Shown here: positions 27,210-34,392 of the stretch, one piece after another
Layout of the letters: each line of letters opens with the position of its first letter
How positions within the stretch are numbered: position 1 is the stretch's first letter
From: JABDMH01 sp965223165
Lineage (GTDB): Bacteria; Bacteroidota; Bacteroidia; Chitinophagales; Saprospiraceae
Assembly (NCBI GenBank): GCA_965223165.1
Contig: CBDCVQ010000011.1
Location: 248,001 to 312,000 of the forward strand
DNA: 64,000 bases
Direction of reading: 5' to 3'
Translations under genes and position numbers: made by a program
The notes under the pieces: model-generated
The model's database searches: none
What the model was told of the DNA's origin: nothing
Seen by the model: only the letters and a program-made list of their open reading frames with translations

Positions 27210-28559
27210 CTAAATGGCGCGGCTAAATTTGTTCGCTTCTATCCCTTGGTAATACGGGTCGATGGCGGCACAGATCGTGCGAACGAAGCCCTCTGCCCCT
27301 GGCTTGATCGCAATCTGACCCTGGCCAAGCTCGATGATCCCGTCCCGCTGTAGCGAGCGCCAAAGCGCCGGCGTAGGTCGGAATATGTCGGCCGCTGGAG
27401 AGTCGGGGTCCCAGCGGGTGGCATTCCGGCAAAACAGATTGGATATATGCCGTTTGAGGTACCGATCTCTCTCCCTCAAAGTATGGCCCCGCGCAATGGC
27501 CAGTCGACCCGCGGCGATGTGGCTAGAATAATCCTCCACTACCTTGCTATTCTGAATATACATGCTTGGGGTTTCACTGATTGCTGAGCATCCGAGACCC
27601 AGCAGCACATGGGACTGCTGATCGGTAAACCCCATAAAATTTCGATGCATCTGACCGGCCTGGTAAGCCTTCCAAAGCGAGTCGGTAGGCAGGGCAAAGT
27701 GATCCATCCCGATACCCCGATATCCCATTTCAGTCAGCCGACCGTATCCGTACTCCTTCAAGGCCAACTTCTCGGCGCCCATCGGCACGTCTGCCTCAGA
27801 AAATGCTCTTTGTCCTTTGCTTTTCCAGGGCACATGGGCATAGCTATAGAAGGCGATGCGATCCGGTCGATGATGGTCCACAAACTGCATGGTGGCCTGC
27901 ATGTGGCTAGGCCGTTGAAAAGGTAGCCCATAGATCAGGTCGTAGTTGACAGATGTGTATCCGATACTCCGGGCCATCGAGGTGACCGAGGCCACCTGCG
28001 CCGGTGTCTGATCCCGGTTGATCGCTCGCATGATATCCGCCCCCACATCCTGCACGCCCACGCTCAACCGGCGGAAACCCAGCTCATACAGCAGTTGCAG
28101 TTGATCCGCTTGCGTAGACGCCGGATGCGCCTCAAACGAAAAAGACCGATCGCTGTCGACGTGGCAGGAGGAGACAATCGGAGTAATCAACTGTGCCAGG
28201 TGCTGAGCACTGAAGAACGTCGGGGTTCCTCCCCCCAGGTGCAACTCCCGTAGGTGGGGCTTGATGGGCAGCTGATCTAGATAGATCTTCCATTCGTTTA
28301 GCAAGGTCTCCACGTATGGTGCCTCGACCGTATGATTCTTGGTGATCCGCTTATTGCAGCCGCAGTAGGTGCACAATTTTTCGCAGAAAGGCAGATGAAT
28401 ATAGATGCTGAGCCCAGCATCCTCCTCTAAGTGCTTCTGCACGGACCCAAGCCAGCCCGCGCGGGTGGGGGTCTCTTGCCAATGAGGTACGGTGGGATAG
28501 CTCGTATAGCGAGGCACCGGCCGATTGTATTTTTCGAGAAGGTGGGCAAATCTCTCCAT
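27210..28559 (-). CDS. hemN: Oxygen-independent coproporphyrinogen III oxidase
   Basis: 449 residues from the ATG at 28559 (MERFAHLLEKYNRPVPRYTS). The longer frame to 28607 starts in unconserved sequence. The RYTSYPTVPHW block is typical of the HemN type rather than HemW. The radical-SAM cluster motif is CEKLCTYCGC, followed by the SAM motif LHLGGGTPTFF. The YDLIYGLPFQ segment and C-terminal HemN domain are also present. It decarboxylates coproporphyrinogen III to protoporphyrinogen IX in haem synthesis under low oxygen. It is divergent from the HMA-domain gene with 120 bp between them, and near a Crp/Fnr-type regulatory cluster. Confidence 0.94.
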   Translation of the reverse strand: MERFAHLLEKYNRPVPRYTSYPTVPHWQETPTRAGWLGSVQKHLEEDAGLSIYIHLPFCEKLCTYCGCNKRITKNHTVEAPYVETLLNEWKIYLDQLPIKPHLRELHLGGGTPTFFSAQHLAQLITPIVSSCHVDSDRSFSFEAHPASTQADQLQLLYELGFRRLSVGVQDVGADIMRAINRDQTPAQVASVTSMARSIGYTSVNYDLIYGLPFQRPSHMQATMQFVDHHRPDRIAFYSYAHVPWKSKGQRAFSEADVPMGAEKLALKEYGYGRLTEMGYRGIGMDHFALPTDSLWKAYQAGQMHRNFMGFTDQQSHVLLGLGCSAISETPSMYIQNSKVVEDYSSHIAAGRLAIARGHTLRERDRYLKRHISNLFCRNATRWDPDSPAADIFRPTPALWRSLQRDGIIELGQGQIAIKPGAEGFVRTICAAIDPYYQGIEANKFSRAI

Positions 28560-28679
28560 GGGTCGAAGTACGCGAGAAAATGCATAGCGCAGTATAATGG
28601 TGATCACATTTGGCCATGATGGGGATCAGGACCTAGCGAGGCAAAATGTGAGATATTTAGGCCAGGTCAAAAGCGACGT

Positions 28680-28961
28680 ATGGAAACGATACTTTTTGCA
28701 GAAAACATCAAGTGCGGTGGCTGTGCCCATACCGTGCGCAAGACTGTCGAGCAGGATCCGAAGGTGACAGCGGTCACTGTAGATCCGGACACCGGCAAAA
28801 TCACCATCCAAAGTAACGAGCCCTTGGACGAGTCTTTGCTAGCGGAGAGACTCCGAAAGAAGGGTTATGCGGCGGTGGGTGAATCAACTTGGCGCGACAG
28901 AGCGGTCTCCTATGTGAGCTGTATGATCGGTCGGGTAGCTAAGACCGGTGAAGCCGTTTGA
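28680..28961 (+). CDS. Heavy-metal-associated (HMA) domain protein
   Basis: 93 residues; about 1-67 form one HMA ferredoxin-like fold. The metal loop is IKCGGCA with two Cys (residues 12 and 15). It lacks the Met of the classical MxCxxC, having Ile-Lys before the first Cys. VTVDPDTGKITI and a C-terminal LRKKGY complete the fold. The final 25 residues are an unusual extension with one further Cys. It may be a copper or zinc chaperone, or a Bacteroidota sulfur-cluster protein, since similar small HMA proteins sit near YeeE/YedE and MBL-rhodanese genes. No metal ATPase is nearby. It is divergent from hemN. Confidence 0.85.
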   Translation: METILFAENIKCGGCAHTVRKTVEQDPKVTAVTVDPDTGKITIQSNEPLDESLLAERLRKKGYAAVGESTWRDRAVSYVSCMIGRVAKTGEAV

Positions 28962-28984
28962 ATAGGCTAGCTGCACTAGGCGTC

Positions 28985-29335
28985 TTAGTGGAACAATGGC
29001 CACATCGTCGTGTGGGCTTGGCCGTTGGCGCAATTGCCACATGCCTGACACCCGGGCGTAGCAGCGTCTCTCGCATCCAACTGGCTCAGGAGTCGATAGA
29101 CAGGCAAGAGGCTAATCTCGATGTCTTTATCCTCGTCAAATAGAAAAACCTGATCGTGCAGGCGCACCGCAGGAATGGAGGGGACACCTTTGGTTAATAT
29201 TTGGCTAATGTCATTATCTTCAAAAAGCTCAAGGTCCAGTTCCCACTTACTTAGATAGGATAGCAAGCACACCTTGATCATCTTGTATCTGTCTGACGGG
29301 ATGCCAATCAGCTCTATGTAAAGATTGCCACACAT
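28985..29335 (-). CDS. Small thioredoxin-fold protein with C-terminal CxxCxxC
   Basis: 116 residues, no family recognised with certainty. The N-terminal part (LYIELIGIPSDRYKMIKVCLLSYL), then LDLELFEDNDISQILTKGVPSIPAVRLHDQVFLFD, contains the cis-Pro (VPSIPAV) and strand order of a thioredoxin/glutaredoxin fold. It has no CxxC in the usual place, only Cys2 and the Cys after MIKV. The C-terminus adds the cluster GCQACGNCANG, three Cys spaced CxxCxxC, that could carry persulfide sulfur or bind metal. It follows the YeeE/YedE halves on the same strand with a 100-bp gap, so a role in sulfur handling is inferred. Confidence 0.55.
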   Translation of the reverse strand: MCGNLYIELIGIPSDRYKMIKVCLLSYLSKWELDLELFEDNDISQILTKGVPSIPAVRLHDQVFLFDEDKDIEISLLPVYRLLSQLDARDAATPGCQACGNCANGQAHTTMWPLFH

Positions 29336-29435
29336 TTATTGGCCTTAAAGATGAAGCCATCCAGGAGGCCGCCTAATGACGCTGATCAAAATCGACCCTG
29401 ATCTTCGTCAATCGGGCTCAGTAGAATTCTCAGGG

Positions 29436-29849
29436 TTAGTGCGGCAGCCGCGACTGCAAAGCACCATAGCACAGGGTCCCCAGTACCGCACTGGCTATGA
29501 CCAGGACGATGGCCCAAATACCATGACCTACCAAAGTAAACATGGGCCCGGGACAAGCACCGGTCATGGCCCAGCCTAAACCGAAGACCGTACCACCCAG
29601 CAGATATCGAGGCACACTGTAAGCTTTGGGTCTCAGGGCCAGATCACCGCCATCCATATTCTTGACCTGACGTCGTTTCAGCAGAGCCACCACCAGCATG
29701 CCACCCATCACCGCAGTGCCGATGATGCCATACATGTGAAAGCTGTCAAAATGGAACATCTCCTGAATGCGAAACCAGGAAATAGCCTCGGACTTTGTCA
29801 TCACAATGCCAAAGAGCGTACCGACCAGCAAATACCTAAAGAGTCTCAT
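29436..29849 (-). CDS. YeeE/YedE half-transporter (DUF6691 type)
   Basis: 137 residues with four hydrophobic segments. The segment FGLGWAMTGACPGPMFTLVGHG contains the conserved Cys of the C-terminal half of YeeE/TsuA-type sulfur-compound transporters. The first helix LFRYLLVGTLFGIVMTKSEA matches the DUF6691 start. It should pair with the 196-residue partner encoded 9 bp upstream to make one channel for thiosulfate or a related sulfur ion. Such split transporters are common in Bacteroidota and Gammaproteobacteria next to MBL-rhodanese genes. Confidence 0.87.
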   Translation of the reverse strand: MRLFRYLLVGTLFGIVMTKSEAISWFRIQEMFHFDSFHMYGIIGTAVMGGMLVVALLKRRQVKNMDGGDLALRPKAYSVPRYLLGGTVFGLGWAMTGACPGPMFTLVGHGIWAIVLVIASAVLGTLCYGALQSRLPH

Positions 29850-29858
29850 AGCGGTAGA

Positions 29859-30449
29859 TTATAGGGCCAAAATGTATGGAAGTAGGACGAAGGTCATCAG
29901 GAGCCCCCCAATGAAGAATCCGATGACGGCAATCAGGGAAGACAGTTGGAGATTGGAGAGGCCACTGATCGCATGCCCGGATGTGCAGCCGCCTGCCCAG
30001 CGAGTGCCAAACCCCACTAGAAATCCACCAATCACCAGCATCACCAGGCTTTTCGCCGTGAATATATTTGCCAGGTCAAAGATCTCTCGGGGGACAAAAC
30101 CGCTCCCGTCTGCAAGTACCTGTGGCGTCTGGATGCCCAGGGTAGCCAGATGGGCCTGCGTGTCCGAGGCGATAGCCACCGGAGCCGGACTCGCCAAATA
30201 GGTGGAGGCAATGAATCCCCCGATCACCGCTCCGCCCACAAAGACTAAGTTCCAGACCTGGCTCCGCCAGTCAAAATTGAAAAAGTCGATCCGCTTTCCG
30301 GCACCGCCGATCGCACAAAGTGTGCGCAGATTGCCCGATACACCAAACTCTCCTCCAAACCAAAGGAGGAGCACCATGACCAGCACGATCATCAACCCGC
30401 TGATCGACCAATGCCATGGCTGGGATACAAATTCTATTATTTGATTCAT
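29859..30449 (-). CDS. YeeE/YedE family sulfur-compound transporter, N-terminal half
   Basis: 196 residues with about five membrane segments. The family Cys motif is GTRWAGGCTSGHAISGLSNL (about 138-157). YeeE/TsuA proteins use conserved Cys residues to relay thiosulfate through the membrane by transient S-S-H contacts; here the usual single chain is split in two, with the second half 9 bp downstream. It follows the persulfide dioxygenase-rhodanese gene by 45 bp on the same strand, forming an operon that imports reduced sulfur and handles sulfane sulfur inside the cell. Confidence 0.88.
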   Translation of the reverse strand: MNQIIEFVSQPWHWSISGLMIVLVMVLLLWFGGEFGVSGNLRTLCAIGGAGKRIDFFNFDWRSQVWNLVFVGGAVIGGFIASTYLASPAPVAIASDTQAHLATLGIQTPQVLADGSGFVPREIFDLANIFTAKSLVMLVIGGFLVGFGTRWAGGCTSGHAISGLSNLQLSSLIAVIGFFIGGLLMTFVLLPYILAL

Positions 30450-30494
30450 TCTCTACATCTGAATTTTCAAGAAAATATCCGTGGCAGCCTTGAC

Positions 30495-31895
30495 CTACAA
30501 AGTAGTGGGGCAAATATATTCTGACACGGCAATGGACGTCTCTTTAATTGCGTCAAAGCCGCCTTCTACGTTCACCAGGTTGTGGTAGCCTCTAGACTTC
30601 AGAATCGAGCTGGCGATCAAGGATCGGTAGCCGCCCGCACAATGCAAATAAAAGGTTTCCTCTCTGGGGAATTCAGCCAGATGATCGTTGAGGTAAGCCA
30701 AAGGTGTGTTGGCGGCCGTGAGCACATGCTCTGACTTGTACTCGGTGCCCTTACGGACGTCGAATAACGGTACCTCACCCAGCTCAGCTAAACTCTCGGC
30801 AGTCACATTGGTCACTACATCGACTTCTTTTCCAGCATCTTTCCAGGCTTGCACGCCTCCCTTGAGATATCCCAGCGTACGGTCAAAACCTACCCGGGCC
30901 AAACGGGTAACCGCCTCCTCTTCCTTACCTTCGGGAGCTACCAGCAGAATCGGGGTCTGCACATCGACCACCATGGCCCCTACCCAAGGAGCAAAGTCCC
31001 CATCCAAGCCGATGAAGACCGACCTGGGTACAAACCCTTTCACAAATTCATCCTTGTCGCGGACATCCAAGATCAGGGCATCCGTATGTTCCGCCTCCAA
31101 CTCGAACGCATTGGGATCGAGTGCCCGAGTACCTTGACTCAAGACAGCATCGATACTCTCGTAACCCTCCTTGTTCATTTTGACGTTGAGGGGAAAGTAT
31201 CCTGGAGGAGGCAGGAGCCCATCCGTCACCTCTTGAATAAATTCGTCCCGGGTCATATTGGCACGCAGCGCATAGTTGACCTGCTTCTGATGGCCCAAGG
31301 TGTCGACCGTCTCTTTCATCATGTTCTTACCACAGGCAGAGCCTGCCCCATGCGCCGGATAGACGATCACGTGATCCGGGAGAGGCATGATCTTCTGGCG
31401 GAGGCTGTCGTACAGCAATCCGGCCAACTCTTCTTGCGTCATGTGCGCTGCCTTTTGGGCCAGGTCCGGTCGGCCCACATCTCCCAAGAACAAGGTATCA
31501 CCCGAGAAGATGGCATGATCTCGTCCTTGCTCATCAATCAACAGAAAGGTGCTGGACTCCAAGGTGTGCCCAGGTGTATGTAAAACCCTAATTTTCACCC
31601 GGCCTAAAGTAAACTCTTCTCCATCCTCCGCGACATGTGCCTCGAAAGAAGGTTGGGCCGTGGGGCCATAAATGATCTTTGCGCCGGTCTTTTCCGACAG
31701 GGTCACATGTCCACTCACAAAATCGGCGTGAAAATGCGTCTCGAAAATGTATTTGATCTTACCCCCATCGGCCGCTGCCCTCTTGATATACGGCTCCACC
31801 TCGCGTAGCGGATCGACGATGGCGATCTCCCCTTCGCTCTCAATGTAATAAGCGCCCTGCGCCAAACATCCGGTATAAATCTGTTCTATCTTCAT
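30495..31895 (-). CDS. MBL-fold persulfide dioxygenase fused to two rhodanese domains
   Basis: 466 residues. The N-terminal metallo-beta-lactamase domain (about 1-230) is of the ETHE1/persulfide-dioxygenase type, with the metal motif HFHADFVSGH, then HTPGHTLES and FSGDTLFLGDVGRPDL. Two rhodanese domains follow. The first (about 270-350) has DVRDKDEFVKGFVPRS but no active Cys. The second (about 360-460) has the sulfur-accepting Cys419 in LHCAGGYRS. Such fusions oxidise glutathione or other thiol persulfide to sulfite and pass sulfane sulfur between carriers. It leads the sulfur operon, and a TGTGA-N6-TCACA-like site lies 58 bp upstream. Confidence 0.93.
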   Translation of the reverse strand: MKIEQIYTGCLAQGAYYIESEGEIAIVDPLREVEPYIKRAAADGGKIKYIFETHFHADFVSGHVTLSEKTGAKIIYGPTAQPSFEAHVAEDGEEFTLGRVKIRVLHTPGHTLESSTFLLIDEQGRDHAIFSGDTLFLGDVGRPDLAQKAAHMTQEELAGLLYDSLRQKIMPLPDHVIVYPAHGAGSACGKNMMKETVDTLGHQKQVNYALRANMTRDEFIQEVTDGLLPPPGYFPLNVKMNKEGYESIDAVLSQGTRALDPNAFELEAEHTDALILDVRDKDEFVKGFVPRSVFIGLDGDFAPWVGAMVVDVQTPILLVAPEGKEEEAVTRLARVGFDRTLGYLKGGVQAWKDAGKEVDVVTNVTAESLAELGEVPLFDVRKGTEYKSEHVLTAANTPLAYLNDHLAEFPREETFYLHCAGGYRSLIASSILKSRGYHNLVNVEGGFDAIKETSIAVSEYICPTTL

Positions 31896-31952
31896 CCTTT
31901 GCTTTTTTTTTGTGATTTCGGTTCAAAGATAGAGCATGGGATACGCATGGAT

Positions 31953-31968
31953 GGTGATGGAGATCACA
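31953..31968. promoter_or_regulatory. Crp/Fnr-type palindrome upstream of persulfide dioxygenase operon
   Basis: GGTGATGGAGATCACA, half-sites GGTGA and TCACA separated by 6 bases, 57 bp before the start codon of the MBL-rhodanese gene. It closely matches the site at 44619 in front of SulP. The nearby Crp/Fnr-family gene (44646) is the natural candidate to bind both. Confidence 0.5.
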
Positions 31969-31994
31969 GACCTGGCAGCGCTGCGGTATACCTA

Positions 31995-34292
31995 CTAGTC
32001 TCCACGGGCCATAAGGAACTCGAGCGGCACATGCAACCGCTTGTGCCAGTCTTCCGAGCGATGGTCCGCCCCCTCAAACTGTCTGGTCATCCACTGGCTT
32101 CCCTGATTGTAACCCCGGGCTCGCATCAGTTGGTCCACCCGCTGCTGATAGGGCGGATAGGTCCGATCGAGTCCCTGGGTGCCATGGTCGAAGTAGATCC
32201 GGTGGGTGGCCGGATCGGGCAAATGGTCCTTGAGGTACTCCAGGAAGACACCGTCCAGTACCGGCCAGTGTGTTGACAGGCACGCGGCGCCGCCAAAGAT
32301 CTCGGGATATTCGCAGATAGCATAGGCCGCTAGTAACCCGCCCATGCTGGCTCCTGCCACGAAAGTATGGCGCGCCTCGGGCATCGTCTTGAAATGCGCA
32401 TCGATGTGGGGCTTCAACTCATGCACGAGAAAAGAAAGGTGATCATCAGATCGAGGTGGATCTGTGGCAAACGCACGATACACCTCCACCGGACTGCTCG
32501 CTGCCCGCTCCTTGATCATCACTGCCGGCTGAGCAGGCATATATTCCTTGCCTCGGTTTCTCCGGCCGTGATGGATCGCCACCACGATCATGGGATCTAT
32601 CGTACCGGCCCGATGCAAGCTATCCAGCACCTGCTGGACTCTCCATCCCGGACTCATCTGACCGTCTCTCCTGCGAAAGGGATCAAATAGGTTTTGACCG
32701 TCAAACATGTAGATGACAGCAAAGCGCTCCGCATGCGAGACATTTATGGGCACCAGGACCTCGACTTTGCGCGGACCGATGTGGGCAGATGCAAAGTGAT
32801 CCAGCTTGACGGTGGCATAGCCTGGACCACGACGTACAAATGCATCTGGCAACGGTGTTCCTCCCATGTATGGATAATCCGAGAACACCTCTTGTCCCCC
32901 CACGGAGCGAGGATCGCCCGTGCGCTGCAGCTCATCGGCCAACGATCTGCGTAGCGTGTCCTTGATCGGGCCCAGCCGCGGCTCATCCGCCAGATTGACG
33001 AGCTGATCCGGATCCCTGGCCAGGTCATATAACTCTTCGCCGGGCCGACGACCAAAAGCCAGGTCAAACAGACGGGCGGCAGGCCCCCGGACATCCTGAT
33101 GCTCCACCATGTAGGTTCGGGTAGGGCCCGCATCCACATCGGCATAGTAGGCGGGATAAAAGGTGGCCTTTGCGAAATCGGGCGTCCCGGCAGGCCACAA
33201 AGCCGGTAAGAAATTTTGAATGTACAAATAGTCATGCGTCCGGACGCCCCGCATGGGGTAGCCACGCCAGTCTCCGCTCTCCTGCCCAGGCACATGACGC
33301 TCCTTCCCGACAAATACTCGATCCCTGGACGAGGCCTCCTCACTACCCTGCAGAAGTGGCCATAGACTTTGCCCCGTCATCTCTTCGGGCACCGGCACTC
33401 CTGCCACCTCAAGAAAGGTGGGTGCTAGATCCGTTAAGCTCACCATGGATGCGGTGCGCCCCAGCCCTGCCAACTGATCGCCCCAACGGATCGCCAAGGG
33501 TACCCGAGTACCCATGTCATAGATGTTGCTCTTGCACCGGGGAAAGGGCATACCGTTGTCGCTGGTGACGAATACCAAGGTATTTTCCAAATCCCCTCTG
33601 CGCTCCAACTCCGCAAGCAGGCCGCCCAGCTGATCATCGAAATCTTGCACCTCCTTGTAGTAATCCGCCATGTCACTGCGCACGATCGCATCATCCGGAA
33701 AGCAGGCCGGCAGATCGATCTTTTCTAGGTCTATCTCATGGGCCACTCCCGCCCCCGCCTCATATCCCCGATGCGGATGACCACTGCCAAACCAAAAGCA
33801 AAAAGGCTGATCGCCTGTGCCGTCTGTCAGAAAATCTTCCAAGGAATCATACCGGCGACCGGCGGGATTCTGCTCACCTGCTGCTAAATGTCCGGGACCC
33901 CAACCTTTGCCTGTATACCCGACGTGATAACCGGCCTCTGCCAGCAAGTCCGTGTACACGGGAATCTCTGGCCGCAGGGGTCCGTAGAGATTGGCACCCT
34001 CTGCCAGGCGCCAGAAGTGCTGCCCGGTCAGCAATGCCGCGCGGGATGGCGTGCAGGAGGGCGATGACACATAGGCGTGATCAAATAAAATGCCTTCGCG
34101 CGCTACCCGGTCAAAATGTGGGGTCTTGACGGCGGAATCGCCATAGGCACTGGCATGTGGGTGGCTCCAATCATCGGCAATGACCAGCAAGATATTAGGC
34201 CGCTTTTCGGTCTTGGCCGCCTCGTTGGCCAGGGGACAATGCCACCCCCATGATAGCAGGGGCACGAGCCAGATCCAATTGATGTGATGCAT
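31995..34292 (-). CDS. Sulfatase fused to alpha/beta-hydrolase esterase
   Basis: 765 residues from the ATG at 34292; the frame could extend to a TTG at 34313. After a signal peptide (MHHINWIWLVPLLSWGWHC region) the sulfatase domain starts NILLVIADDWSHPHASAYGDS and has the formylglycine motif Cys80-T-P-S-R. VFVTSDNGMPFPRCKSN and DLAPTFLEVAGVPVPEEM lie further on, ending near residue 495. The C-terminal domain (about 505-760) is a putative esterase of the Esterase-D/CE1-like group: VIYMFDGQNLFDP, then the nucleophile elbow GASMGG with Ser649, with a likely His near 743 (FEGADHRSEDW). One secreted protein would thus remove sulfate and an acyl (perhaps acetyl or feruloyl-like) group from the same glycan. 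Divergent from the haem protein at 34393. Confidence 0.87.
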   Translation of the reverse strand: MHHINWIWLVPLLSWGWHCPLANEAAKTEKRPNILLVIADDWSHPHASAYGDSAVKTPHFDRVAREGILFDHAYVSSPSCTPSRAALLTGQHFWRLAEGANLYGPLRPEIPVYTDLLAEAGYHVGYTGKGWGPGHLAAGEQNPAGRRYDSLEDFLTDGTGDQPFCFWFGSGHPHRGYEAGAGVAHEIDLEKIDLPACFPDDAIVRSDMADYYKEVQDFDDQLGGLLAELERRGDLENTLVFVTSDNGMPFPRCKSNIYDMGTRVPLAIRWGDQLAGLGRTASMVSLTDLAPTFLEVAGVPVPEEMTGQSLWPLLQGSEEASSRDRVFVGKERHVPGQESGDWRGYPMRGVRTHDYLYIQNFLPALWPAGTPDFAKATFYPAYYADVDAGPTRTYMVEHQDVRGPAARLFDLAFGRRPGEELYDLARDPDQLVNLADEPRLGPIKDTLRRSLADELQRTGDPRSVGGQEVFSDYPYMGGTPLPDAFVRRGPGYATVKLDHFASAHIGPRKVEVLVPINVSHAERFAVIYMFDGQNLFDPFRRRDGQMSPGWRVQQVLDSLHRAGTIDPMIVVAIHHGRRNRGKEYMPAQPAVMIKERAASSPVEVYRAFATDPPRSDDHLSFLVHELKPHIDAHFKTMPEARHTFVAGASMGGLLAAYAICEYPEIFGGAACLSTHWPVLDGVFLEYLKDHLPDPATHRIYFDHGTQGLDRTYPPYQQRVDQLMRARGYNQGSQWMTRQFEGADHRSEDWHKRLHVPLEFLMARGD

Positions 34293-34392
34293 GCGTTTTA
34301 CCTTGGGCCTCAAAAGATCATGCGCCGGACGTCCTCGAAGTGCAACGCATTATTCCGTATCTTGACAGCGCTACAATTTACAATTTTGCGAT

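Noticed and set aside
28600..28620. GTGATCAC palindrome between hemN and the HMA gene
   Set aside because: It lacks the 6-base spacer of the TGTGA-N6-TCACA sites and resembles a common 8-bp palindrome; chance is likely.
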